Of a DNA stretch of 64,000 bases, positions 33,459 through 42,637 are shown in pieces. The translations under genes and the position numbers were made by a program. The notes under the pieces were generated by a model, which saw nothing but the letters and a program-made list of their open reading frames with translations, did no database searches and was not told the DNA's origin. The DNA comes from an uncultured Paracoccaceae bacterium (GTDB lineage: Bacteria; Pseudomonadota; Alphaproteobacteria; Rhodobacterales; Rhodobacteraceae): the NCBI GenBank assembly GCA_947494675.1, contig CANLVP010000002.1:682001-746000 (forward strand), written 5' to 3'. How positions within the stretch are numbered: the first letter of the stretch is position 1; each line of letters starts with the position of its first letter.

Positions 33459-34634
33459 ATGAAACTCGCAAATCGCATCTCGCATATCACCGGCGGCGGC
33501 TCTGACGGCTGGGACGTCTTCTACCGCGCTAAACAGATGATCGCTGACGGCATCCCGGTGCTGGAACTGACCCAAGGCGAACATGACATTCGCACTGATC
33601 CGGTGATCCTTGACGCGATGCACGCCGCCGCCAAGGCGGGCGCGACGGGCTATTCCCCCGTGCAAGGTGATCCCGCCCTGCGCGCTGCTGTTGCGGCGCG
33701 GATTGAGGCGGCGACCGGCGTGCCGACAACGCCTGCCAACATCCAGATCACGCCGGGCGGTCAGGCAGGCCTGTTTGCTGCCCACCATGCGGTCTGCGAC
33801 GAAGGTGACACCGCGCTTTATGTCGATCCCTACTACGCGACCTATCCCGGCACCTTGCGCGCGGTTGGTGCGATCCCGCGCCCCATCATGACCCGATCCG
33901 CCGATGATTTTCGCCCGCAGGCCGCCGATTTGAACACAGCCGCTGCCGGTGCAAAATCCCTGCTGATCAATACCCCCAACAACCCCACCGGCGTGATCTA
34001 TGACGCCACCACTTTGGACAGGATCGCCCAAACCTGCGTCGATCACGACCTCTGGCTGATCTCGGATGAGGTTTATGACACCCAAGTTTGGCAAGGCACC
34101 CATATCAGCCCGCGCAGCCTGCCCGGCATGGCTGAGCGCACGTTGGTCGTTGGCTCCATGTCCAAAAGTCACGCCATGACCGGCAGCCGCGTCGGTTGGA
34201 TTTGCGGCCCGGAAGAGGCGATTTCAAAGATCTTTGATCTGGCGAATACGACCACCTACGGCGTCGCGAGCTTTGTGCAAGAGGCGGCCCTTTTTGCCCT
34301 CAATCAGGGCAAACCGCTCGAAGAACAGGTCGCCGCTCCCTTCCGCCGCCGCCGCCAGATCACCCTTGATGCGATGGAAGGGCAAAACGTCGTTCGCCCG
34401 ATCCCAGCAGAGGGCGCGATGTATGTGATGCTTGATATCCGCGCGACGGGTCTGACGGGCGAAGGTTTTGCCAATGCCCTGCTCGATGCCCACCACATCG
34501 CGGTCATGCCCGGCGAAAGCTTTGGCGAAGCCGCCGCAGGCCACATCCGCGTGGCGATGACCGTCGATGATGACGCCTATGCGGAAGCCTTGGAAACGCT
34601 TGTGGAATTCGCGCAAACGCTCGCGACGGGCTAG
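33459..34634 (+). CDS. PLP-dependent class I/II aminotransferase
   Basis: A 391-aa fold-type I aminotransferase. TPGGQAGLFAAHHAVCDEGD contributes the phosphate site, NTPNNPTGVIYD and ISDEVYDTQV hold substrate and pyridine-nitrogen residues, and the Schiff-base lysine is in SMSKSHAMTGSRVGW near residue 236. The family is that of aspartate/arogenate-like aminotransferases; substrate specificity is not readable. ATG at 33459 is preferred to the TTG at 33423 overlapping the soxR stop. It follows soxR closely and may share read-through, although a functional link is not evident. Confidence 0.88.
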   Translation: MKLANRISHITGGGSDGWDVFYRAKQMIADGIPVLELTQGEHDIRTDPVILDAMHAAAKAGATGYSPVQGDPALRAAVAARIEAATGVPTTPANIQITPGGQAGLFAAHHAVCDEGDTALYVDPYYATYPGTLRAVGAIPRPIMTRSADDFRPQAADLNTAAAGAKSLLINTPNNPTGVIYDATTLDRIAQTCVDHDLWLISDEVYDTQVWQGTHISPRSLPGMAERTLVVGSMSKSHAMTGSRVGWICGPEEAISKIFDLANTTTYGVASFVQEAALFALNQGKPLEEQVAAPFRRRRQITLDAMEGQNVVRPIPAEGAMYVMLDIRATGLTGEGFANALLDAHHIAVMPGESFGEAAAGHIRVAMTVDDDAYAEALETLVEFAQTLATG

Positions 34635-34697
34635 AATTTTCAATAAACGCCCGATTTCAGGCAGCACGGCCAGGTCAAATCGCCTAGGCTTTGTCTC

Positions 34698-35750
34698 ATG
34701 TTGTTGACCTTGCCTGATACCGACACGCTTTATGATGCGCTGATCCGCCGGGATGCTGCCTTTGACGGGCGCGCATGGGTTGCGGTGTCATCGACCGGCA
34801 TCTTTTGCCGTCTCACCTGCCCCGCGCGCAAACCCAAACGCGAGAATTGCAGCTTTCACGACAATATCGCCGCCTGCATCGACGCAGGTTTTCGGCCCTG
34901 CAAACGCTGCAACCCGCTGGGCGTAGCTGACGGCGCCGTGGCACAACTGCTTGCGGCACTCGAGGCGCGACCCGAATACCGCTGGTCCGCTGCTGATATT
35001 TCGGCGATGGGGCACGACCCCTCAACCATCCGCCGCGCGTTCAAACGGCATTTTGGCATGACTTTCCTCGACATGGCGCGGCAACGTCGTCTGGCGTCCG
35101 GCTTTACCGCGCTCGCATCCGGCGCACGGGTGATTGACGCGCAACTGGACGCAGGTTTCGACAGCCCCCAAGCCTTTCGCACGGCATTCGCCCGTCAGGT
35201 CGGCCTGAGGCCCAGCGACTTTCGCGCGGATGCCCGCATCCTGATCGACCAGATCATCACGCCCTTGGGCACCATGGTTGCCGCCGCGGACACCACCCAT
35301 CTGCATCTGTTGGAGTTCTTTGACCGCAAGGCCCTGTCCACTGAGATCAAGCGCCTGCACGGTCTGGTGAAAGGCGACATTGGCTTTGGCTGCACCGCCC
35401 TGATCGACGAAACCGCCCACCAGCTTGCCGACTATTTCGACGGGACCAAGCCGACCTTTGACATCCCCCTCGCCCTCCACGGCACGCCTTTCACCCGCGA
35501 CGTCTGGCGCGGTTTGCAGACCATTCCCGCCGGGCAAAACCGCAGCTACGCGCAACTGGCGCAAGAGATCGGCAAGCCATCGGCCACCCGCGCCGTCGCC
35601 CGCGCCAACGGAGCCAATCAGATCGCCATCCTCATCCCCTGCCACCGCATCATCGGCGCAGACGGCAGCCTGACGGGCTACGGCGGCGGGCTCTGGCGCA
35701 AGGACCGCCTTATCAACATTGAACGCCAATACCAAAGGACATCCCCATGA
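34698..35750 (+). CDS. ada: Ada: methylphosphotriester sensor / O6-methylguanine-DNA methyltransferase
   Basis: A 350-aa bifunctional adaptive-response protein. The N-terminal zinc domain has CRLTCPARKP and FRPCKRCNP, giving the four cysteines that sense phosphotriesters. An AraC-type helix-turn-helix spans about residues 95-175 (ISAMGHDPSTIRRAFKRHFG). The C-terminal alkyltransferase ends with the acceptor motif IPCHRIIGADG. It activates repair genes when methylated and repairs O6-methylguanine. The stop overlaps the next ATG (ATGA), coupling it to an isocitrate-lyase-like gene. Confidence 0.94.
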   Translation: MLLTLPDTDTLYDALIRRDAAFDGRAWVAVSSTGIFCRLTCPARKPKRENCSFHDNIAACIDAGFRPCKRCNPLGVADGAVAQLLAALEARPEYRWSAADISAMGHDPSTIRRAFKRHFGMTFLDMARQRRLASGFTALASGARVIDAQLDAGFDSPQAFRTAFARQVGLRPSDFRADARILIDQIITPLGTMVAAADTTHLHLLEFFDRKALSTEIKRLHGLVKGDIGFGCTALIDETAHQLADYFDGTKPTFDIPLALHGTPFTRDVWRGLQTIPAGQNRSYAQLAQEIGKPSATRAVARANGANQIAILIPCHRIIGADGSLTGYGGGLWRKDRLINIERQYQRTSP

Positions 35751-36547
35751 CATTTCGCGACCTACACCAACCCGGCAACCCGCTGGTGATGATCAACGTC
35801 TGGGACGCGGGCAGCGCCAAACTCATGCACCGCTTGGGCGCGCAGGCGCTGGCCACATCCTCCGCCGCTCTGGCCTATACGCTGGGCCGCCCCGATGGCG
35901 GCACTGTCACCCGTGATGAAAGCCTCGCCCATGCCGCCGAGATTGCCGCCGCCACGCCACTGCCCGTGCAAGGCGATTTTGAGAACGGCTTTGGCGAAGC
36001 GCCAGAGACCTGCGCCGAAACCGTGCGCCTCGCCTATGAGGCAGGGCTTGCGGGCATCTGTATCGAAGACACGATGTTCCCCTCTGGCGACGCCTATCCG
36101 TTTGATCTGGCGGTCGAACGGATGCGCGCCGCAGCCTCAGCCGCCCGCGCTCTGCCCGGTGACTTCGTCTTTACCGCCCGCGCAGACGGTATCCTCACCG
36201 GAGCCTATGACACCGATGAGGCGATCCGGCGGGTGACTGCCTTTGCCGAAGCGGGTGCCGACTGCCTTTATGCGCCACTTCCGCCTGACATGGACGCGCT
36301 CGCCCGCATCGTGGCCGCGACTGACAAACCGGTGAACGCGCTGGTGGCGGGACCATTCAACACCCAAAGCCGCGCTGATTTTGCCGCGATCGGCGTGGCG
36401 CGTCTGTCGATTGGATCATCCTTGGCCCGCGTCACCCACCGCGCGATCCACGATGCCGGACAGGCGATGATCGCCGGTGATTTTACGGCGCTGCAAAACG
36501 GAATCAGCAGCGCGAAAATTGACGCGCTGCTGACTGATGAAGCCTAG
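35747..36547 (+). CDS. Isocitrate lyase/PEP mutase family protein
   Basis: A 266-aa TIM-barrel C-C lyase-type protein. DFENGFGEAPE near residue 69 and GICIEDTMFPSGDAYPFDLA near 103 are the metal- and substrate-binding loops, with FTARADGILTG later. The KKCGH cysteine loop of true isocitrate lyases is not present, so the reaction could be a phosphonomutase, oxaloacetate-hydrolase or related lyase type. It is translationally coupled to ada, which is often seen with this small family. Its stop codon shares CTAG with the convergent outer-membrane gene. Confidence 0.87.
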   Translation: MTFRDLHQPGNPLVMINVWDAGSAKLMHRLGAQALATSSAALAYTLGRPDGGTVTRDESLAHAAEIAAATPLPVQGDFENGFGEAPETCAETVRLAYEAGLAGICIEDTMFPSGDAYPFDLAVERMRAAASAARALPGDFVFTARADGILTGAYDTDEAIRRVTAFAEAGADCLYAPLPPDMDALARIVAATDKPVNALVAGPFNTQSRADFAAIGVARLSIGSSLARVTHRAIHDAGQAMIAGDFTALQNGISSAKIDALLTDEA

Positions 36548-37155
36548 AACGTAAACCCAACCCGCAAGCTGGCTGTGGTGGCCTCAATATCGGTGCCACC
36601 ACCGTCAAAGTCATCAAACTGGTGCTGCAAAACCTCAGCCCCCACACGGATGCTGTTGGTGACCTGATAGTCCACGCCAAGCCCTGCGAAATAGCCCGTA
36701 TCATCGGCATCAAGCCCGCCAGAGGTATAGGCCTGCGCCGCACCGGCGGTCACATAGGGCAACCATGCGCCCGCGTCATAACCTGCACGCACCTTGGCCC
36801 GCGCGACGCCATCCAGGTTGATGCCCGTTGCATCATCCGTGATATCGGTGGCGTCGTATTCCAACTCGGCACCGACAACAAAGCTGCCCAGATCATAAAG
36901 ATAACCGCCGTGCACACCGTAGGTGTAATCCTCGGTGTCATCCGAGAAATCGTCAGCCTCAAGCTGGCCGTAGCCGACCCCGACACCTGCGTAGAACCCG
37001 GTCCAGTCGTTGCCCGTATAGACCGGCGCGGGCGCAGGCGCGACCGTCACTGGTGTCGGGGCCTCCGCCACGACGGGTTCGGTGATCCCGCCCGCAAACA
37101 CCGGGGCGGCTGCAATACTCAGCACCATTGACGAAGCCAAAACGCGATATGTCAT
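36544..37155 (-). CDS. Outer-membrane beta-barrel protein
   Basis: A 203-aa protein with a signal peptide (about 1-22, cleaving after VFA), a proline/alanine-rich linker (TPVTVAPAPAPVYTGND), then an eight-strand-type barrel: WTGFYAGVGVGYGQLE at the start and SLRVGFTF, ending in the terminal phenylalanine recognised by the Bam machinery. It is like OmpA-domain/Opa-type porins of alphaproteobacteria. ATG at 37155 has GGAG upstream; the longer frame is not signal-like. It is monocistronic and convergent with the lyase gene, sharing the stop bases. Confidence 0.88.
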   Translation of the reverse strand: MTYRVLASSMVLSIAAAPVFAGGITEPVVAEAPTPVTVAPAPAPVYTGNDWTGFYAGVGVGYGQLEADDFSDDTEDYTYGVHGGYLYDLGSFVVGAELEYDATDITDDATGINLDGVARAKVRAGYDAGAWLPYVTAGAAQAYTSGGLDADDTGYFAGLGVDYQVTNSIRVGAEVLQHQFDDFDGGGTDIEATTASLRVGFTF

Positions 37156-37596
37156 CCCATGTCTCCAATTTGGATTGTTGTGTGCCCCTGACATCGGTGC
37201 CCAAGGGCGGCACCGCAACAGCCTCACGGGTCCGTGAATTTTGATCAGCCAAAACCCGCGAGTTTCCCATTTTCTCAGGCGGCGAATGGCCCATCGCGCC
37301 GCCTGTCTGCGATGTTTCGCCATGCGTGATCGCGCTTTGGCAAGACCCCGCCAAGACCCACGCTGCGGCTTGAAACCCGCATGTCGCAAACAGGTGGACA
37401 TGTCGCAGACAGGACAGACCGGCTGCGGCGGTTGTCCAAACTGATCGCACGTCAAAGGAACACATGATGCGCGCTGACTTTGTGCAATTTGTAGCGATCA
37501 CCCGCACCATCGGTGCGCGGCGGGGTCGTGCGGCCCGGGGCCGCCCCCAAGGGTAATCCGCACCCTTCCCCCTCTCTTTGACGAAAGATCCACAAA
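37156..37596. other. Intergenic region with a short direct repeat
   Basis: About 440 bases between divergent genes. It must hold promoters for the outer-membrane protein and the MttB homologue. CATGTCGC(A/G)(A/G)ACAGG-like 15-mers occur at 37380-37394 and 37399-37413, a 19-base-period direct repeat. A 67-codon plus frame (37241-37444) lacks a recognisable motif or ribosome-binding site and is not called. Confidence 0.4.
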
Positions 37597-39147
37597 ATGA
37601 CCGAAACTAAACCCGCAGGCAGACCCACCCGTTCCGGGGGCCGCGCTGCACGCACCGCCGCCCGCGCCGCACCACTGGCCGAAGCACTCCGCCCGATCCG
37701 CGCTGGCATGTCCGGCGGCCGCTTTAACCCGCTGACAGAGGCTGACGTGGCCGCAATCCACAATGCCGCCCTGACCGCGCTGGAAGAGATCGGGCTTTGC
37801 GACGCGCCGCAATCCGGCATCGACTATATGACGGCCGCTGGCGCTACCTTGGGCGACGATGGCCGCATCCGGTTCCCCCGCGCATTGGTCGAGGATATGC
37901 TCGCCGTGGCCTGCACCGACTTGACCCTTTGCGCCCGTGATCCGCGCCACGACCTGCATCTGTCAGGCACGCGCGTCCATTACGGCACCGCCGGGGCCGC
38001 TGTGCATATGGTGGACGTGGCGGGCCGCAACTACCGCGAAAGCACCGTGCAAGACCTGCATGACGCCGCCCGCATCGTTGATCAGCTCGACAATATCCAC
38101 TTTTTGCAACGCCCTATGGTCGCGCGCGACATCGTCGATAACCGCGAGATGGACCTCAACACCATCTACGCCACCACCTCGGGCACCACGAAACACGTCG
38201 GAACATCCTTCACAGAGCCTGACTTTGTCGCCGACGCCTTTGAGATGCTGCACATGATCGCCGGGGATGAGACGACATGGCGCGCGCGGCCTTTCGTGTC
38301 GAACTCCAACTGCTTCGTCGTGCCGCCGATGAAATTCGCCACCGAAAGCTGTCAGGTGATGGAGGCTTGTATCGCAGGTGGCATGCCGGTGCTGTTGCTC
38401 TCTGCCGGGCAAGCCGGTGCTACGGCGCCCGCCCCAATTGCCGGGGCCATCGTGCAGGCCGTCGCGGAATGTCTGGCGGGCGTGGTCTACGTCAACAGCA
38501 TCGCGCCGGGCCATCCGGCGATCTTTGGCACTTGGCCCTTCGTGTCGGACCTGCGCACAGGGGCAATGTCCGGCGGATCGGGCGAACAGGCGCTTCTGAC
38601 GGCAGGTTGCGCCCAGATGCACCGGTTCTACGGGCTGCCCGGCGGGGCGGCGGCAGGCATCGCCGACGCAAAACTACCCGATATGCAGGCCGGGTGGGAG
38701 CAGATGTGCTCCAACGTTCTGGCCGGGCTGTCTGGCCTGAACATGGTCTACGAATCCGCTGGCATGCACGCCTCGCTCCTTGGGTTCTGCCACGAATCCC
38801 TGATCCTTGGTGATGATCTTTTGGGGCAGGCGCAGCGCTGTGTGCGCGGCATCGAGGTGAATGAACAGACCCTGAGCCTTGAGACGATGCGCGAGGTTTG
38901 TCAGGTCGGCCCCGGCCACTACCTTGGCTCTGACCAGACACTGGCCTTGATGCAGACCGAATACGTCTACCCCGCGACGGCGGATCGGTCCTCCCCAAAG
39001 GAGTGGGAAGAACGCGACAAACCTGACCTGATTGCAAACGCCATCGCCCGTAAGGAAAAGATACTGGCCGAACGCTCAGCCGCGCGGTTTGATCCGGTCA
39101 CAGATCTAGCGATCCGTGAACGGTTCAACATTCACTTACCCAGCTAA
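37597..39147 (+). CDS. MttB-family (non-pyrrolysine) methyltransferase
   Basis: A 516-aa protein of the trimethylamine methyltransferase superfamily. No in-frame amber codon interrupts it, so it is a non-pyrrolysine member like those demethylating glycine betaine, proline betaine or carnitine and passing the methyl group to a corrinoid protein. Typical core stretches are YGTAGAAVHMVDVAGRNYRE, TSGTTKHVGTSFTEP and SGGSGEQALLTAGCAQ. The first 30 residues are a basic low-complexity tail. No corrinoid protein gene is adjacent. The substrate is unresolved. Confidence 0.88.
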   Translation: MTETKPAGRPTRSGGRAARTAARAAPLAEALRPIRAGMSGGRFNPLTEADVAAIHNAALTALEEIGLCDAPQSGIDYMTAAGATLGDDGRIRFPRALVEDMLAVACTDLTLCARDPRHDLHLSGTRVHYGTAGAAVHMVDVAGRNYRESTVQDLHDAARIVDQLDNIHFLQRPMVARDIVDNREMDLNTIYATTSGTTKHVGTSFTEPDFVADAFEMLHMIAGDETTWRARPFVSNSNCFVVPPMKFATESCQVMEACIAGGMPVLLLSAGQAGATAPAPIAGAIVQAVAECLAGVVYVNSIAPGHPAIFGTWPFVSDLRTGAMSGGSGEQALLTAGCAQMHRFYGLPGGAAAGIADAKLPDMQAGWEQMCSNVLAGLSGLNMVYESAGMHASLLGFCHESLILGDDLLGQAQRCVRGIEVNEQTLSLETMREVCQVGPGHYLGSDQTLALMQTEYVYPATADRSSPKEWEERDKPDLIANAIARKEKILAERSAARFDPVTDLAIRERFNIHLPS

Positions 39148-39161
39148 CGCGCTGATATAAA

Positions 39162-40259
39162 TCAAGAACGTGGATAACTCAGCGTGCCGCCGGAGACGGC
39201 GGCGCGCACTCCGGTGGTGCCGGGGCACGATGTTGGCAAGCCGCGCGCCACGCGGACAGCCAAATAGGCAAAGGCCTGCGCCTCCAGCATATCGCCATCC
39301 AGCCCCGCATCCTCAACCGAGCGCACGGGGCAATCCAGCGAGGCCGCCAGCATCTGCATCATCACATCATTATGCCGCCCGCCGCCTGTGACCCAGAGCG
39401 TTTCCGGCGGGCTCGGGCAATGGCGCAACCCTTCGCTGACCGCCAAAGCCGCCGCTGCCGTCAGCGTGGCCACCGCGTCTGCATCGGACAGATCAGCGCA
39501 AGCCGCAACAAGGCCCGCAAAGGCATCGCGGTCCAGCGATTTGGGCGGGATTTTGTAGAAATAAGCGTTTGCCAGAAATTCGGTGATGACGGCTTCATCA
39601 ACCTGGCCCTTGGCCGCGAGCGCGCCGCCCGCGTCATAGGGCTGTCCCCGCCGGGTTTGCATCACATCATTGATCGGCGCATTGGCGGGCCCCGTATCAA
39701 AGGCCAACAAGGCCCCCGGCGCCTCGGGCGCGTCGGCCAATTGGTCAACCCATGTCACATTGCCGACGCCGCCAAGGTTCAGGAAGGCGCAGGGCGCGGT
39801 CGCCCCGATCCACCGCGCCAGCGCCCAGTGATAGAACGGGGCCAGCGGCGCACCCTGCCCGCCAAGCTCAACGTCGCTTGACCGAAAGTCCCAGACCACC
39901 GGCAGACCCAAAGCCCCCGCCAAACCAGCGCCATCGCCCAGCTGATGCGTGCCGCGCCCGCCGGGATCATGGGCCAGCGTCTGGCCATGAAACCCCACCA
40001 GCGCTACATCCTCAAAGCCGCACAAGACCGCGGCATGGGCCCCTGCCACGACCTTTTCCGCAGCCGCCAGATCATCCCCCGGCCAGCGGCCCAAAGCGGC
40101 GTGCAGCACGGCGCGCTCATCCTCTTCATAGGCGCGATAATCCGTCTCGCCAAAATCAGAGATCACCACCCCATCGGTCACCAAAACAGCGGCATCGACA
40201 CCGTCCAGCGACGTCCCCGACATCGCCCCCAGCGCCCGGATCGGCCCGTTGATCTTCAT
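39162..40259 (-). CDS. anmK: Anhydro-N-acetylmuramic acid kinase
   Basis: A 365-aa sugar kinase of the ASKHA fold that phosphorylates and opens 1,6-anhydro-MurNAc during cell-wall recycling. The start [18 protein letters not shown] is diagnostic; [24 protein letters not shown] and [14 protein letters not shown] follow. ATG at 40259 with GAGGG upstream is preferred to the start at 40322, which lies inside tyrS. It is divergent from tyrS with about 60 bases between, an arrangement common in Rhodobacterales. Confidence 0.94.
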   Translation of the reverse strand: MKINGPIRALGAMSGTSLDGVDAAVLVTDGVVISDFGETDYRAYEEDERAVLHAALGRWPGDDLAAAEKVVAGAHAAVLCGFEDVALVGFHGQTLAHDPGGRGTHQLGDGAGLAGALGLPVVWDFRSSDVELGGQGAPLAPFYHWALARWIGATAPCAFLNLGGVGNVTWVDQLADAPEAPGALLAFDTGPANAPINDVMQTRRGQPYDAGGALAAKGQVDEAVITEFLANAYFYKIPPKSLDRDAFAGLVAACADLSDADAVATLTAAAALAVSEGLRHCPSPPETLWVTGGGRHNDVMMQMLAASLDCPVRSVEDAGLDGDMLEAQAFAYLAVRVARGLPTSCPGTTGVRAAVSGGTLSYPRS

Positions 40260-40320
40260 ACTCTTTCCCTCGCCCCATTCGGCGCTTATAGAGTGCGCCA
40301 AGCAACGCGCGGGAACAAGC

Positions 40321-41571
40321 ATGACCTACCACCCCAAGTCCGAATTCATGGCCGTCATGATGCAACGTGGCTTTCTGGCCGATTGCACCGATTATCAAGG
40401 CCTCGACGAGGCGCTGTCCAAAGGCCCTGTGCCCGCCTATATCGGATTTGACGCAACCGCCTCTTCGCTGCATGTGGGCTCGCTTATCCAGATCATGATG
40501 CTGCGCTGGCTGCAAAAGACCGGCCACAAACCGATCACCCTGATGGGCGGCGGCACCACAAAGGTGGGCGATCCGTCCTTCCGCGCCGATGAACGCCCGC
40601 TGCTGGGTCCAGAGCAGATCGACGCCAATATCGCAGGCATCAAGCAGGTCTTTGCGGCCTACCTGAGCTATGACGACACCGCCACCGGCGCGATGATGAT
40701 CAACAACGCCGAATGGCTGGATGGGCTGAACTACCTGGATTTCCTGCGCGACATCGGACGGCATTTTTCGATCAACCGCATGCTGGCGTTTGAAAGCGTC
40801 AAATCGCGGCTCGACCGGGAACAATCGCTGTCCTTCCTCGAATTCAACTACATGATCCTGCAGGCCTACGACTTTATGGAACTCAACCGCCGCTACGGCT
40901 GTTTGCTTCAGCTTGGCGGCTCGGATCAATGGGGCAATATCGTCAACGGCATCGACCTGACGCGCCGTGTTCTGGACAAAGAAATCTACGGCCTCACCTC
41001 GCCGCTCTTGACCACGTCGGACGGCAAGAAGATGGGCAAATCCCAGTCCGGCGCTGTCTGGCTGAACGCGGATCTGTGCCCGGCCTATGAATTTTGGCAA
41101 TTCTGGCGCAACACCACGGACGCCGACACCGGCCGGTTCCTCAAGCTCTATACAGAGCTGCCGCTTGACGAATGCGAACGCCTTGGCGCGCTCGAAGGGT
41201 CAGAGATCAACGCCGCCAAAATCATCCTCGCCAACGAAGTCACGACGCTGCTGCACGGGGCCGAGGCTGCTGCCGCCGCCGAGGCCACCGCGCGAGAGGT
41301 TTTTGAAAAGGGCGGCGTGGGCGATGATCTGCCCACACTGACGCTGACGGCTGATGATCTGGGCGACGGCATGTCGATCGTACAGGCGCTGGTCAAATCA
41401 GGGCTGGCGGGATCAGGCAAAGAGGCCAAGCGCCTGATTGCCGAAAACGGCGCGCGGCTGAATGACGAACCGCTGACCAATGCGGGCCTAATGCTTGATG
41501 CCGCAGCACTGGCATCCCCGATCAAGCTCTCAGCAGGGAAAAAGCGCCACGCGCTGGTGCAACTGGGCTAG
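40321..41571 (+). CDS. tyrS: Tyrosyl-tRNA synthetase
   Basis: A 416-aa class I synthetase. [16 protein letters not shown] contains the HIGH-like [25 protein letters not shown] binds tyrosine, [16 protein letters not shown] is the KMSKS loop near residue 239, and a C-terminal S4-type tRNA-binding domain covers the last 65 residues ([20 protein letters not shown]). ATG at 40321 fits the family. The stop overlaps that of a small minus-strand ORF (CTAG). Confidence 0.95.
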   Translation: MTYHPKSEFMAVMMQRGFLADCTDYQGLDEALSKGPVPAYIGFDATASSLHVGSLIQIMMLRWLQKTGHKPITLMGGGTTKVGDPSFRADERPLLGPEQIDANIAGIKQVFAAYLSYDDTATGAMMINNAEWLDGLNYLDFLRDIGRHFSINRMLAFESVKSRLDREQSLSFLEFNYMILQAYDFMELNRRYGCLLQLGGSDQWGNIVNGIDLTRRVLDKEIYGLTSPLLTTSDGKKMGKSQSGAVWLNADLCPAYEFWQFWRNTTDADTGRFLKLYTELPLDECERLGALEGSEINAAKIILANEVTTLLHGAEAAAAAEATAREVFEKGGVGDDLPTLTLTADDLGDGMSIVQALVKSGLAGSGKEAKRLIAENGARLNDEPLTNAGLMLDAAALASPIKLSAGKKRHALVQLG

Positions 41572-41696
41572 GTCGTCAAGGTCAGCACCAGCCAGACGGG
41601 CAGCGACAACAGCGAGGCGATCACCGTCAGCGCGGTGATCGTCAGGCGCGGTGGCGGCAAATCATAGTCGGATATGCGGGGTCTTTGGCGATTCAT
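41568..41696 (-). CDS. Putative 42-aa single-pass membrane protein
   Basis: A short frame with ATG at 41696, AGGGG just upstream, and TAG at 41570..41568. The product begins [17 protein letters not shown] and continues with a hydrophobic segment of about 20 residues ([20 protein letters not shown]). A basic cytosolic head plus one helix is typical of genuine small membrane proteins, and it fills an otherwise empty 170-base gap. The ribosome-binding site is rather close to the ATG and no family is known, so it may be spurious. Confidence 0.45.
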   Translation of the reverse strand: MNRQRPRISDYDLPPPRLTITALTVIASLLSLPVWLVLTLTT

Positions 41697-41743
41697 CGCC
41701 CCTATTAACGACGTTTTAGGTTTCCGCTGTCTTAACATAGGTG

Positions 41744-42592
41744 ATGTTAGACAACGCCCTGCCCCATTTTGCCGAAGTCTTGCCGCTGCAGCAAAGCCCG
41801 GCCTACGCGCGCACCCTGCGCGGCTTGGGCCAAGGCACCGAATTGCTGCGCCGAGATGGCGTGGGTCAGATGACCACCGTGTCGCGCCTCACACCCTTTG
41901 GCATTCTGAACGCCGCCATGCGCGGCCCGCTTTGGGACAGTGATGACCCCAAGGCGCAGATCGCGTTCCTGCGCGAGAACCCTGTCCAGGTGCTGAGCCC
42001 CGAACACACCGCCACAAACGTGTTGCGCCGCGCGGGATACTGGCGGGCCATGACCCCCGCCCATGTCGGGATCCTCAATCTGGTGCAGGACCACTCCTCG
42101 CAGATGCGCCAAAAGTGGCGCAATAGCTGGCGCAAGGGGCTACGGTCCGGCCTGCGGGTTGAGGCGAAGGGCTTTGACGCCGCGCGCGACGACTGGATCC
42201 TGATCCTTGATCGCGCGCAGCAACGGGCCGCAGGTTTTCGCGGCTACCCGCGCGCGTTCACTCAGACCTTTGCGCAGAACAACCGTGATGCTGCTGTCAC
42301 CTATGTCGCCTACCTTGGCGCGATCCGTGTGGCCGCCATGGTCTTTCTGCTTCATGCGCCCACGGCCACCTATCACATCGGCTGGTCGGGCGAGGATGGG
42401 CGCCGCACCAATGCGCATCACGTCCTCTTGGCCCGCGCGGCAGCAGACTTTGCCGCCCGTGGCATCACCGCCCTTGATCTGGGGTTCATCGACACCCGCC
42501 GCGCGCCGGGCCTAGCACGGTTCAAACTTGGCGCAGGCGCACAGCCAACAGCCCTTGGCGGCACATGGCTCCGCCTGCCGTGGCGCCGTTGA
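41744..42592 (+). CDS. GNAT/FemAB-like acetyltransferase-fold protein
   Basis: A 282-aa protein with a C-terminal GNAT-like fold: AYLGAIRVAAMVFLLHAPTA, YHIGWSGEDGRRTNAHHVLL and ALDLGFIDTRRAPGLARFKL match the FemAB/BioF2-like acyltransferase layout (DLGG(I/V)-type strand followed by KxG(F/A)). The N-terminal half (RNSWRKGLRSGLRVEAK) is typical of these proteins. GTG at 41741 and ATG at 41744 are both possible starts. The substrate is not predicted. Confidence 0.75.
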   Translation: MLDNALPHFAEVLPLQQSPAYARTLRGLGQGTELLRRDGVGQMTTVSRLTPFGILNAAMRGPLWDSDDPKAQIAFLRENPVQVLSPEHTATNVLRRAGYWRAMTPAHVGILNLVQDHSSQMRQKWRNSWRKGLRSGLRVEAKGFDAARDDWILILDRAQQRAAGFRGYPRAFTQTFAQNNRDAAVTYVAYLGAIRVAAMVFLLHAPTATYHIGWSGEDGRRTNAHHVLLARAAADFAARGITALDLGFIDTRRAPGLARFKLGAGAQPTALGGTWLRLPWRR

Positions 42593-42637
42593 ACAGGCCA
42601 TGATAGGGGGGGCCAACACGACCAAATTGGACGCCCC

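Noticed and set aside
37597-39147. Pyrrolysine-encoding mttB
   Set aside because: The frame has no internal amber codon, so it is a non-pyrrolysine homologue.
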